From NCBI RefSeq assembly GCF_954871325.1, contig NC_088775.1, forward strand, positions 79,647,561-79,711,560: DNA of 64,000 nucleotides, in the 5' to 3' direction. The notes under the pieces were generated by a model. It was not told where the DNA came from and did not search any database. It saw only the letters and a program-made list of their open reading frames with translations. Source of the DNA: Gordionus sp. m RMFG-2023 (lineage: Eukaryota > Nematomorpha > Gordioida > Chordodea > Parachordodidae). This document shows positions 36,158 through 47,151 of the stretch, in pieces. Every line of letters begins with the position of its first letter. Within the stretch, counting starts at the first letter, position 1. A program made the translations under genes and the position numbers.

Positions 36158-37105
36158 CAGAGACCTACAGGCCTGGGTACATGGGTTGGACATATTTAAT
36201 TTTTTTAGATAGCTGGGTCAGGCCTAATAAATTTTTTTTAAATAACTGGGTCAGGCCTAATAAATTTTTTTTTAAAAATACCCAGGCCATATTTTAAAAA
36301 ATTTAGTCTGTGCAAATCTGCAGGTCAGTTAAAATGTATCAGATACAGATACATCTTCTAAAATTGAATCTAGATATAGTTACCTTACCTAAAAACATAA
36401 CTTAATAGAAATGTATCTAAACAGATATAATTTATCATACTTAACAGGGTTCACCATATTTGAACAGAGACTTATTATGTAAGCACAAAGTATTTAAACA
36501 ATATTTTTATATTTTTTTCTTGTTTAGTTCAAACATCATATAAAAGAATAATAAGAAAATATCAACCTATTTTTATAGTTCTTTCAAAAAAATTATCATT
36601 TTAAAACTAGCATTTATTTTAAAAAAATTTAACATTTGATTTTATTTTTATTTATTAAAAGTCAAGGGAATATCAAAAATTGTTTTAAAATATTCTAAAT
36701 AAATATATTTAAGTAAAAAATTTTGCGCATCAATGGTATCATTTTTTGTAATTAACTGGTGTCATATTCCTTTACATGATAAAAATATCCTTCACAATCT
36801 TGAACTGATATCTATAGATTTAAATGGGGAAAAAAATTTATATACAAGTTTTGATATAATAAAGAAAATATTATTAGTCTTAATATTTTTTAATACATTT
36901 GTTTAAATATATGCCCATATGAATAAAATGAATTTTTTTGTTCAAATATTTATATTTTTAATATAAGAAAGCATTAAATAAAAGAATATCAAAATGTATC
37001 TTAAAAAGTATCTGGAACAGATATAGATACTTTTATTAGATCATCTAGATACATATATCACATTTTTATATCTAGATACTTTAACAACTATAGAACAGGT
37101 CTCTT
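36158..37105. mobile_element. GC-ended hAT-type MITE carrying a nested insert
   Basis: Left end CAGAGACCTACAGGCCTGGG, right end reading GCAGGTC...TCT, split by the insert 36327-37093. Flanks AAGAATAT (36150-36157) and AAAAATAT (37106-37113), 7/8 target duplication. Contains internal GGTCAGGCCTAATAAATTT repeats. Same family as 45857-47030. Confidence 0.7.
36327..37093. mobile_element. Nested element with GTATCTAGATAC-type ends, 767 bp
   Basis: Left AGTTAAAATGTATCAGATAC, right the complement of CTATAGTTGTTAAAGTATC. Flanks TGCAGGTC (36319-36326) and AACAGGTC (37094-37101) match 6 of 8 and reconstitute the right end of the host MITE. Multiple GATACATC/GTATCTAGA subterminal motifs. No open frame of note. 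Confidence 0.65.
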
Positions 37106-37713
37106 AAAAATATGCTGTTATCAAATTTTAATTAAATTATCATTTAGGTTTATTTACCTATTATATTTATCAATGAACGTATTCATATTGATAAATCATT
37201 TACCTATATAGTAAAATGATTGAGTTCCAAAAGTATTTCTATCATGTAGAAATTAGAATCCCATGTAGTCTATGATCAATATATGTTAATAAAATACATA
37301 GTTTATTTTCAAAAGAATATACAGTATTGTGATGATTTAATAGAGTTTGCAAAAATAATTTTATATGGATGAGTTTTAATTTAATCGTCAATATGTTTCA
37401 TTAACTTAATAAATGTTAGTTTTATTTAATAATTTGAACACTTCAAAGATAAATATATTTAATTAAATAATAAGAAAATTAAATTTAGACCCCATTTTAT
37501 CAGATCTAATTGGTAAATTTAATAATATCAGCCAATAACCAATTTTTAAAAAAGGGAAATAGCATAATAATCATATATGTCACTAAGCCTGATTGCATTG
37601 TTACACTACTGCTAATTAAAGATGAAAAATAAAACAATTTTAATATGAACTATTAATTAATTTTATATTAAATATATGATTTTTTTTATAAATTATAAAT
37701 AAAATAATTATAG

Positions 37714-38754
37714 AGTTCCCAAGTCCTCTGCATTATTTTTTCAATACAATACTCAGCTTGGTCCACCATATCACATATTAATGGATACGAATTTTATAAA
37801 TATCAGTCTTAAAAATAAATTAGACATTTTTAAAGGGCTAATGGATTGTCTTTATGCAAAAGTGAACTGTTATATTACAGAATGTGTGATGGGCGAAATT
37901 GAGAAATTAGGAAATAAATTTAGAATAGCATTACGGTTTTAAAGAGAATACATATATTAAATGATATTTATATATACATTTTATGGGCCCCTATAGTGAT
38001 GCAAAATCGCTCCATTTATTTTTAAAAAGGCTTACTTAGTATTTTATCCAGAAAAATTTTATGCAAGCTTGAAGACTTTGCTCATACATGGCACAAAATT
38101 TAGATATCTGTTAACGAAATCTTGAAGTTTAGGCAATATTTTTAGTCTAAAATATTGAGTTAGCCTTTTTTAAAAATCGGCTCAAATGGATTGAATTTGC
38201 ATCAAAGATGCTTTGATTAAATTTGGATTATATGTTTTTTTTTAAAGTATGTTTTCTTATATTTTTCCAACTATTTTCTTTTTAAAAGTTAAATATCAGA
38301 ATGGTATTGACAATTAAAATCTAAAGTTATTTTTGATATTATTATTAATTTATTTAAAAACTTTAGAACGAGTTTTGTTATCAGAATATCTTGGTTTTGA
38401 TTTCAAATAAGGACACATAATCATTTAAAGAAATAAATAAATGAATATTTTAGGATTGCAAAGGATCCTAGATTTGAACGAATTACTTGCTTGCATAAAG
38501 GAATCTATGCCGATGACTGCCTTGTTAATCGTGTCCAACAACATAAGTGCTATATTATCGCTACATGTGACAAAGATTTGAAACGAAGAATTCGTAAAAT
38601 TGCAGGAGTTCCAATTATTGGCGTAGCGAATCACAGGTAAAATAAAATATAAAATAGTTTTAAAAAAAATCTATAATAAAAAAAATAAATAATGTAAAAA
38701 CATAGATTTACTGTGGAAGGAATGCCAGATGCGTTCGGAGCTCCCAAGATGTAA
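37714..38754 (+). CDS. FCF1: rRNA-processing PIN nuclease FCF1/UTP24 (5'-partial)
   Basis: FCF1 (Utp24) is the nucleolar PIN-domain endonuclease of the SSU processome needed for early cleavages of pre-18S rRNA. Exons 37714-37935, 38454-38636 and 38706-38754 (stop TAA 38752-38754) join in frame by GT-AG introns to give about 150 aa of the usual roughly 198. It reads [96 protein letters not shown] and ends [11 protein letters not shown]. The acidic PIN residues are all present (D of MDTN, E of GEIEKL, DD of YADDCL, D of CDKDL). About 48 basic N-terminal residues, normally starting MGK-KKTRK, lie in upstream exon(s) not identified here. The ends of the protein and of the family agree, so the stop is secure. 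Confidence 0.95.
37994..38209. mobile_element. Degenerate MITE in FCF1 intron
   Basis: In the intron 37936-38453. Resembles the MITEs at 61429-61622 and 63469-63679: TGCAAGCTTGAAGA, CATACATGGCACAAAATTT and GAGTTAGCC...AAAATCGGCTC occur in matching order. Ends are decayed and no target duplication is clear. Confidence 0.55.
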
Positions 38755-39170
38755 TGACTGAATTATTCAGATTATGACAACGCATTTTTTCGCATTCTAA
38801 TATATTACCCTGTTCGTGACTATTGAATATAATATTACTACCTATAAATATTATATAAAGAAGATATCCTTGATTTTTAGATTATGTAAAATATTTTACT
38901 GGTAGTATAATATTATAAATCTAGGTCTAAATGGGGGGGGGGGGGCAAATATCTTGAAATTAATTTTTTTGGACCATCAATTTTGCTTTTTATTAGGGCA
39001 TTGCCGATATTAAATATCAGATCGGCACCTATATTTACCTTTTTCCAAAAATATCGGATCGGGCCGATACCTTTAAAAATCGATCCGATATTTTTACTTT
39101 TCTTTTTTTTGTTATTTTATGTATATTTATTTTACATTAATAATTTTTTCTAAATAATTTTTTTTAAACA

Positions 39171-39309
39171 ATGCAAAATACTTTAAATAAAATAATTTTT
39201 TTTAATATGATATCTGAATTATGGAAATATTTTACAAAAGACAAAGATAATTTTGCAAAATGCGTTATCTGTGGAATTCTAATTTCACTGGGAGGAATAA
39301 TGAAAAATT
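39171..39309 (+). pseudogene. BED zinc finger start of hAT transposase
   Basis: Plus-strand frame: MISELWKYFTKDKDN followed by FAKCVICGILISLGG, a BED-type finger with the C-x2-C pair but cut off before the histidines by the insertion of the next element. Aromatic W..F spacing before CxxC is typical of BED domains of hAT transposases. Confidence 0.8.
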
Positions 39310-39592
39310 CAGTGTTGTTAAACTCTACTTTTAAAAGTAGTGCGCTACCGCTATCGTTTTCAAATGAGTAGCGCGCTATTAACTTTTTACGCTATTTTGA
39401 TTTTTTTTTAAATATTTTTTTTGTAACTTTATTTCCACAAATAAAATATTGGTATAAAAACATGACTATAATTTGTTACATATATATATATATATAATTT
39501 ATTTATTATTGCACTTTAATAATAATAACATTTCGTTGTCATGAATATTACAAGTATTGTTATTATCTTCACCAAATATTCTATTTTATATC

Positions 39593-41264
39593 TAGACCTG
39601 TGCGCCGGCTTTGGTTACGCTGAAAACTCCGCCGTTTAAGAAAATCATGCCGGCGCGCCGCCGCATATCGGCGGCTCACGGCCGGCGCAGAAATATCTTT
39701 CATATTTTATACCTTTTTATTCTAATAATTGGTCAACATCACTCTTGTAATTTTATAATGTCAATCAGGATTTTATGAATTTTTATTTTTTACTATTTTA
39801 AAATCATAATTATATTGACGTCATTATAGAATTCAATCAATCAAAAATCTAAAATTCCAAAAGTTACCATAATTTTACATATTTTTAAAATGGATGTATT
39901 TACATTTAATAATTCTATAAATAATTTTAGTATCCTAACTCTGGATATTAAAAAATCGATAGTCTGGAAATTTTTTGCAAAAGAATTAGAGAAATTATTA
40001 CTGCTCTAAGATATGAAACTGCAGAGGTTGAATTTGAATTCGAGGAACAACAAAGAAAATGTCTAAGTACAATAGATTTAACATCAGACATGTTAGATCT
40101 TGACAGCATTGATCCATACCCGGGTACCCGTTTTCAAATTGGCAATTCCAATAATAATAACACGTTGGCATGGTATATTAATTATGCTAGAAAGCATATC
40201 TGGATTAAATAAGAATTTAATTAATAATGCTTTGAAAAGAATTGGGAAGCACTTTCTCAAATTATGAATCTGATCTGGTAGAAGAACCATTAGCATTTCT
40301 TTCAAAATTTAAAGAAACTGTCGAATTTCTTTCAGTACAAAAAGGGCCTACTTTAAACTTGGCGTTACTTTTTTAGAAGTGAAATTGAAACTAATTTAAT
40401 AGTAAATGATAGTGATAATTCTGAAATTATTTCACTTAAGGAAAATATGCTAAAAAAACTTGCGTTACGATTTCCGGTTTGTAATCCGCAAGTAATATTA
40501 TATAAGTATATTCTTTTATTTTTATTTAAAATTATCTAGGTATTGGCTTCTCTTTTAGATCCAAGATTTTAAAAATTGACAATTGTGTCAAAGTATTTAA
40601 TAGAGCAAAATTGCTCAGCTTCAGAATTTATAATAAAACATCTTAAACTTATAAAGAATGATGATAATCAGGTAGTAAATATAACTAATGAGGATGAAAA
40701 TGAATGATTAAATTCAAGTATTTGACAAAATTGGCTAATAAACATTCAACAAATATAAATTATGATTCCAAGTTAGGTGACTTAGAACAAGAATCACATT
40801 TTCTTGGACAAGATATAGACGTTCTAAATTTTTGGAGAGAAAAGAAGAGTGAACTTCCAAATCTTTTCCAGGCTCGACAAAAAATTCTTTGCATTCGGTG
40901 ACTAACACACCTAGTGAAAGGTTTTCTCTACCGCTGGATAAAATTCAAGGAGATTCATCATTATGTCCCGAAAATTTAAATAAAATAATTTTTATAAATG
41001 ATAATTATAAAATTACTAAATCGATTTTGGATATAATAAGTATTCTGTTAAATGAATATTAAAAAATATGCCGAGGTATCTGTAGAATAGTGTATATTTA
41101 TTTGTTTTTTTTAAAAAATTATTAAGCAATTAAAAAAATTTATGTTATAAAAATCTATAACTGAGCCGATTTACGCCGATTTTTATTGACGGCGGCTAAA
41201 AATCGGCGCGCCGCCGGCCGTCAATTGCGCTAGCCGCCGATAGTTTCGTCTGCGCACAGGTCTA
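39593..41264 (+). mobile_element. Third-level hAT with GC-rich ends, 1672 bp
   Basis: Perfect 8-bp target duplication TTTATATC (39585-39592 and 41265-41272). Ends TAGACCTGTGCGCCGGC and the complement of TAGACCTGTGCGCAGACG; strongly GC-rich subterminal GCCGGCGCGCCGCCG stretches contrast with the AT-rich surroundings. Holds a plus-strand transposase pseudogene. Youngest of the three nested elements. Confidence 0.92.
39960..41090 (+). pseudogene. hAT transposase pseudogene
   Basis: Plus-strand pieces in several frames: EEPLAFLSKFKETVEFLS, VLASLLDPRF, then DVLNFWREKKSELPNLFQ-ARQKILCI and VTNTPSERF, i.e. the core end and the dimerisation domain (LxFW...P...A...L..P.x..SER). Several stops and frame changes; no N-terminal zinc finger found. 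Confidence 0.85.
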
Positions 41265-41324
41265 TTTATATCATATTATAAAAAAATTATAATAAATTTA
41301 AAACCTGAAAGCCTTCAGGAAATT

Positions 41325-41880
41325 AGACCCATTATTTGTAATCACCTTATAAACCTTGTTCTGAATTTGTAAGACATATGGATTTCTAAAATAATATTTG
41401 CTAGAATGTCATACAATTATTCTTTTTTTGAATCAATCCAATGTACGGTCACTCCTAAATAAGCTCTAAAAATAAAAATACACATATTTACCTTCTATTG
41501 TGCGTCCAGAAATCTGCTGTTGTATTATTGTAGGAGACATTTGATAGATTTAATATTAAAGATTCTTTCATTTCTTTAAAGCTATTCAAAATTCTTGCCA
41601 TCAATGTCTGCCGCCAAAATATCTTGGTACATGGAGAAAAAGTGTTTATCATCCTTTATAAAAGAACCATTATCCACCAAGGATAATGGTTGAACAGTAT
41701 CTATTATAAAGTTCATTATGACTTTGTCAGAATTTTTGAAATACACCTGGTGTTGGTGAATCCAAATTGCTTAATTTTGTTTGAATTAAATTTGATTTAG
41801 AAGTGGATGTATCTTCTTCCATTACCCCAAAACTTTTGAAATATTTTTCAATCTCTTAACAGTCTAAAATTATAATAGTA
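41325..41880 (-). pseudogene. hAT transposase pseudogene of the second-level element
   Basis: Minus strand in order: DTSTSKSNLIQTKLSNLDSP, FSPCTKIFWRQTLMARILNS, LNLSNVSYNNTTADFWT, an intron-like gap, then LGVTVHWIDS and YKFRTRFI...MGLIS, matching the hAT core pattern (DxWTS, GVTVHWID, TDNGSN). It matches the 18121-19382 transposase (IQTKL, LSPGTTILCRQ, ADSWT). Broken by several stops. Confidence 0.8.
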
Positions 41881-42086
41881 ATACTTAGAATAAAAATTAT
41901 GTAGGAGATAAGTACATAAAAATGATTGAAATAACTTTTAAAATGTTTTAAATAATGATTCGATTTTTTGCTTAAAAAATATTGATTTCTTAATTCAAAG
42001 TGGGGTGGTAAAAAATAAATATCGGATCGGTTTTCAGCCAATATCTGATCATATCGGTGAAAAATATGTGGATCGGCACAGCCCTA

Positions 42087-44066
42087 CTTTTTAGCAACAT
42101 TCTAAGAATAGAATAATTTTTCGAATCATAAATTTTAGATTAACTGAACTTAAAAATTATTTAACTTGGGCCAGAGATGGAAAAATTGCACGAGAGGTGT
42201 GGTCCTTGGTACCCCGATTTTAATATATAAAATTTTGAACATAATCAAAAAAAATAATTAGAGTTTACTATTTAATTCATTGCAAATGTTATTTTGTTTT
42301 TATTTATTGTTAGAAATATTAGAGAATATATAGATTTTATTTTTTGTTAAAAATATTGGTGAATAATATTATAGTTTTATTATATTTATTACAATGTGAT
42401 ATTTTTTTGGAGAAACAATATTATCTCAGTTAATATCATAGAATCTTTTGCAGTGGTATATCCAAGATTTTCTATGAGACCATTTTCAGTGTCGCATCTT
42501 CAACCATTTTTCTTCTTGGTCTACGGCTATCAATATTGTTTACTAGATTTTTATAAATAAGTTAAGGTTGGGACATATTTTATTCTCCAATTCAGGTCCC
42601 TTACGCCTCATTTAAGCGTAATTTATTCAAGCAATGCTAAATTATCCTCTGTGTAATTATAAGAGCATGTCAATTGAAACTTTAGTTTCTAAATAAGTAG
42701 CGAAATGATGAAATCGCGATAGCTGTTTATGTATATCAAAAAGTATTTTAGCTGTTATGTATGATTTCTTTAGCGATTAATTTGACATTACTTGTGTTTT
42801 ACTTATATTTATTTATTTATATAATTGCAAATAAGTAATCCATTGTTTTATATTATATATATGGTAAAGACCTGGAACGAATCGAAAGATGGTATTTAAA
42901 AATCTGAGATGAGCTTAAGAATCTGCAAAAATCAGGTTAAAAATGTTAAAATCCAGGTATTGCTAGACCGATTAAAAAAAATGAATCTAAATTATACAAC
43001 GAAAAATCATACAATTAAGTGTTTAATATTCATGCAATCATACTTTCAATTTTCAAACATCCAAAATAAAGAAATTTTAAAAATTCAGAGACAGGCCAAA
43101 AACCCTATTAAAAAAAGGCAGAGCTCAAAAATCCAGGGTCAGGCCTGAAATATCGATCCTTGCAGGTCTCTGATAAACAAGTCTAAAATATCGGTCCGTT
43201 TTCATGCCGTAATCCATGATTTAGTTTTTATAATGTAATTTATGGTTTAAATTTTTTTGAAATATAAATTAATTCCACAACGAACCAGACCGTGAACTTC
43301 AACAAAGCAAACTCTTTTCAAAACATCAAATAATTAAATTCACAAACTTTTTAAAACTTTAATGAAAATAAACAAATAAGGTATTTCAATTTATAAAAAT
43401 AAAAACATGTCGAAAACATAATTCCAGAAATTTTTTTTTAACTTTTTGAATTTTTTTAAAATGGTTTTGGTCTTTAAAATTATTCAAACTAAAAAAAAAT
43501 TTTCCCACTTTCCATTCACAGAATCGTGATTTAGCGATAAGATACCCCTGCATCAAAAACGCCAGCTATAGAGAACTAAAGCTGCATCAAGCTCAAAACT
43601 AAGCATCCCAGAATTAAAAAACAGCTTTTATTTAAGCAGCCCTAAACAAAGTCTAGTAAGAATAAATATATTTTTGTAAATATTGGTTCCTTCTCATTAA
43701 GATCACATTAGGAAATTTCTTATTAGATATTACATTTTTAAGCCAAGATCCAATATAAAGATAATATCTGGTTTGATAGTCTATTACTCTCTTCTAAGTT
43801 CACCCACTTTAGATAATAATTGTTGGAAAAGAATCGAATTGTTTATATTTAATATAATGCAAAACCGATTTTAAAGGCTAAACTGCCATGTTAAGACATA
43901 ATATTGAGTATTTGTAAACTAGATTATGATTTGACGATGTTCAACTTAAAAAAAGGCCTTATCTCTTTTCAAAAAAAAATTACTTCAAAATATTTTTTTG
44001 GGTCCAAAATTGAAAAATATAAACAAAACACATTTTTATAAAGTTATATTAAAAACCACCATTTAT
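42087..44066. other. Non-coding DNA between two hAT nests
   Basis: No gene recognised. At about 42867-43174 there is a likely further copy of the GC-ended MITE family (right end TTGCAGGTCTCTG, internal GGTCAGGCCTG), but its left end is unclear and no target duplication was found. The plus-strand open frame 42909-43148 falls inside it and is not a gene. Other patches (42660-42790, 43550-43650) look like worn repeats. Confidence 0.45.
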
Positions 44067-44283
44067 CAGTGTTAGAGTATCACGCTACTTTTTCAGTAGC
44101 GTTAGCTTTAGCATATTCCTCTAAAAAAATAGTGGTAGCTCGCTATTAAATTTTTAACTTTATATAATTGTTAAAATATATTTATAATTAATTCTAAAAT
44201 CACAATCTTTTAATTTAATTTTGAAATTTATATTTAAAAATCCGTATTATCAATCTAGTTTTCAAAATAATTTAAAATATCGA

Positions 44284-45465
44284 TGATAGAGATTGACTTA
44301 TAGATAAGTTTGGTACAGATCAAATTGATAAATTATTTCTTGAAAAATCATGATAATATTAAATTTCCTTTTCCTGAATTCGCAAAATATAGTTATACCT
44401 TTAACACAGGGTTTAAGTTACATTGTAAGATGTGCCGGAAGGTTTTATAATCAAACTAGACTATTATCCTTAACGAAAAAACATTTAAAAGTATCATAAA
44501 CAACAAATTTAATATTAATGTGTAGCCCAATTCTAAATCATAATAATGTTTTATTCCATTTTAAAGTTTGATGTTAATATACGCGTTAATGTCATATTAT
44601 AATATATTTCTTTATTTATTATTGTCTAAAGCGTTAATACTTTACATGTCCATTTAAATGTTTACTGTTTAAAGCAACAATTGTAGATCGTGATATGTAA
44701 ATTAGACATTTAGTTATATTAAATTATGTTTAATTTAGATATATATATATATATGCATTATAATAGAAAAAAGACATAATAAAATTTTTTCTTTAAAATA
44801 CTATTATCATCGTTTCTGTATCTCAAGACCGTTATTAACTACAGATTTCATTTTATCGACCAATTTTCAGTGCAAGCCCATCCCACTTGCATAAATATAA
44901 ATTTTGTATCAAAGCTGTATCTATAATAGTTTTTGAGTTATATAAGTTTAGGTCAAAGTTGATTTTCTGGCGCAGTCCAATCATGATATGTTTAAACATT
45001 GACTATAAGATATTATATAAGAATTATATTATAAATTAAAAATTGCAATTAATATTAACATTTCATTTTATTATCAGACTCATCTAATGATAATATTTTA
45101 TAAATTATTATCTGGATGTTACACATATTTAAAAACTACTCATCTATTTATAAATTTTTTCAAAACATGCTAAAAAATACTTATTTCAATCCTTCACATT
45201 TTAACATTATTATCCCTTACATAATTTTTATTTTAACTATTATTAGTATAATTTTATATTGACCCTAGCCCGATCAAAAACACCACCTACTATGAATGAT
45301 TATTTTGAAATAAATAATACTTATTTAGACATATTTTATAAATCTAAAAATGCTCAAATGAATATTTTTGATGATTTTTCTTATTAAAAAATATGTATAT
45401 TAAATTTAATTCTGTGTTATGTGCTAGTGTTGAACGATTATTTATCAGCTTATACTTTCTGATTG
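44284..45465 (+). pseudogene. hAT transposase remnants (BED finger and C-terminus)
   Basis: BED finger around 44370-44500 (FPFPEFAKYSYTFNTGFKLH, CKMCRK, then TKKHLK) closely follows the finger of the 18121-19382 element; a short C-terminal piece IKFNSVLCASVERLF lies at 45389-45455. The core between them was not recognisable. A further GC-richer insert probably starts just after, at about 45495. Confidence 0.7.
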
Positions 45466-45960
45466 TAGCTAACTTAGGATTGACAGTATGGGAATTAGTG
45501 ATCTGCATTGGGCCTAATTTTTCAAGCTCTGCCCAAATGTTTTTAAAAAAATTTGTTACCCGATCCCAAGCGAAATTCATTTTTATTTGCCCCAAAAAAC
45601 CCACTACTCCCGAATTTATTTAGTTATGGAAAAATGTAATTTATATTTAATTGTAAAAAATCTAAAAAGAGTTTAATTTATTTGATAAAATGTAATATCG
45701 TATTTAAAAATTTAATCCCGACCCAGTCCGATTTAAAAAATGTTAAGAAACCAGAACCAAATTTTTTTTTAAATAGTCCCTACCCGCATATAGGCCCAGC
45801 TGTGTAGCAGATTTCTAATTGGATATGTTATTATCATTAAAAATAAATATATATATCATAGACTTGCAAGCCTGGGTCGTATTTTAATTTTATGAAATAT
45901 AGCAGATCAGGCCTGAAATTTTTTTTTAAAAAATACTCAGGCCGTGTGTATTTAAACAAA

Positions 45961-46068
45961 ATATTTTAAATCGCCATTAACTAAAAAAATTAAAAATAAA
46001 TATATTTCAAAAAAATATTTTAAATCGCCATTAACTAAAAAAATTAAAAATAAATATATTTCAAAAAA
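45961..46068. repeat. 54-bp tandem duplication in MITE
   Basis: Two nearly perfect copies starting ATATTTTAAATCGCCATTAA at 45961 and 46015. Confidence 0.9.
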
Positions 46069-46156
46069 ATCCGGGTCTGCTTGAAAATATAAAACTTATG
46101 CCAGGCCAAAAGATTTTTTTAAAAATATCTGGGCTGCGCAAATAATACCACTGTAG

Positions 46157-47016
46157 TAGTGAAGGTCACAGGGTCTTTGGTCCGGACTGGACCGATACCC
46201 TCGGACCGGGCCGGACCGCGGTCCTTAAGAAAAAGATCGATCCAGACCGTGGTCCCAAATAAAAAACATATTTTTATAACCTAATTTGATTTGTTTTATC
46301 ATTTTATTAAATATAAGAGTATTATATAAACAATAAAATTTATCCAATGGTATTGAAAAAAATGATTTTGTGCTTGTAGAGGGCATATTAAAATTAAGAG
46401 TAGATTGTGTTTTTTGAGATATTTTCATTTTCATTATTAGAAGTATATATTTTATGTTTTATCAGATGTCTGCTTAAGGTACCTAATTATTTTATTAAGA
46501 ATAAGGTTAAGTAATTTTTACAATAAATTATACAGACAGTTTCTTTAAAAAAAATAGAACTATATAATAACTAAAATATTTTAATATTATTTCTTATTTT
46601 GATTAATTTATTGCTTAAAAAATTATAAACAATTATTTTGTTACTAGGTGCTGACGATACATTAAATTTGGTACTGCAGTGAACACATACTCTATGTTTT
46701 TATTGGGACTATAAGTAAAATGTTTCTTGGACAAACTTATGGTTTTCATATTGTAAAATAAAAATTAACAAAATCTAAAATGACTCCTCTAGAAAAATAT
46801 CATAAAATAAAATATACAAAAAAATTATATTAATTGTATAGTAAAGCAAACTTAAACAATAATAAAAGACCGGTCCGGACCGCAAAAAATAAAAAGACCG
46901 GTCCGGACCACGGTCCTCAAGAAAAAGATCGGTCCGGACCACGGTACTCAAGAAAAAGATCGGTCCGGTCCGATCCCGGTCTAATACCGATAGGACCGGA
47001 CCGTTGACCTTCACTA
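46157..47016 (-). mobile_element. hAT-type element with GGTCCGGACC-rich ends, 860 bp
   Basis: Perfect 8-bp target duplication CACTGTAG (46149-46156, 47017-47024). Ends TAGTGAAGGTCACAGGG and the complement of TAGTGAAGGTCAACGGTCC, followed at both ends by many GGTCCGGACC palindromes. On the minus strand a split BED finger can be read (HRVCVHCSTKFNVSS near 46650-46700, then LGTLSRHLIKHK near 46440-46490, with an intron-like gap between). No transposase core, so it is non-autonomous. Confidence 0.9.
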
Positions 47017-47151
47017 CACTGTAGTCTCTGATATATATTTAAAATTTTATTCATATTATTGATGTAAAAAAATTATAAGGTAGCTAATAGTGCTCTACTT
47101 TTTTGTGAAATAGCCATAGCGAGCTACTTTTAAATGTAGCTTTTAACACTG

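Larger units (their letters stand above)
35588..37611. mobile_element. DNA transposon shell with perfect 15-bp inverted ends
   Basis: Starts CAGTAGTGTAACAAT and ends with its exact complement ATTGTTACACTACTG. CTAA occurs on both sides (35584-35587 and 37612-37615) and could be a 4-bp target duplication, which would exclude hAT; the superfamily is unassigned. No coding sequence was recognised. A second element (36158-37105) is nested inside. It lies about 100 bp upstream of the first visible FCF1 exon, probably in an intron. Confidence 0.7.
39310..42004 (-). mobile_element. Second-level hAT (TAGWGTTGTTAA family) in the 38994 element
   Basis: Left end CAGTGTTGTTAAACTC with AGTAGTGCGCTACCGC subterminal motifs, the same as the 18121-19382 element. 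Encodes a minus-strand transposase remnant (41325-41880). The expected right end was not found; the right boundary is only an estimate, set where host-element sequence (ATATCGGATCGG) resumes. It is split by the third-level element 39593-41264. Confidence 0.65.
38994..42086 (+). mobile_element. hAT element hosting two further nested hATs
   Basis: Ends TAGGGCATTGCCGATATTAA and the complement of TAGGGCTGTGCCGATCC; flanks CTTTTTAT (38986-38993) and CTTTTTAG (42087-42094), 7/8. Subterminal ATCGGATCGG/CCGATA repeats occur at both ends. Its own coding part is a BED finger start at the left. A second hAT was inserted at about 39310 and a third into that at 39593-41264. The 386-bp MITE at 1174-1559 shares its ends. 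Confidence 0.85.
45857..47030. mobile_element. GC-ended MITE, second copy, split by an insert
   Basis: Left end CATAGACTTGCAAGCCTGGG, right end ACTGTAGTCTCTG; ATATATAT flanks both ends (45849-45856, 47031-47038), though this sequence is simple. Without the insert 46157-47016 it is about 306 bp. Internal AAAAAATACTCAGGCC motifs are shared with 36158-37105. Confidence 0.75.
44067..47151 (+). mobile_element. hAT element of the TAGWGTTGTTAA family with nested inserts
   Basis: Ends CAGTGTTAGAGTATCACGC and the complement of CAGTGTTAAAAGCTAC; flanks CCATTTAT (44059-44066) and CCATTTAA (47152-47159), 7/8 duplication. Subterminal GTGGTAGCTCGCTATT/AATAGCCATAGCGAGC motifs match the 18121-19382 element. 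Contains transposase remnants and a nested MITE (45857-47030) that itself carries another element. Confidence 0.85.

Noticed and set aside
45344-45623. Overlapping frames on both strands at the end of the hAT remnant
   Set aside because: Only the first 15-20 codons of the plus frame match a hAT C-terminus; the rest is inserted repeat DNA.
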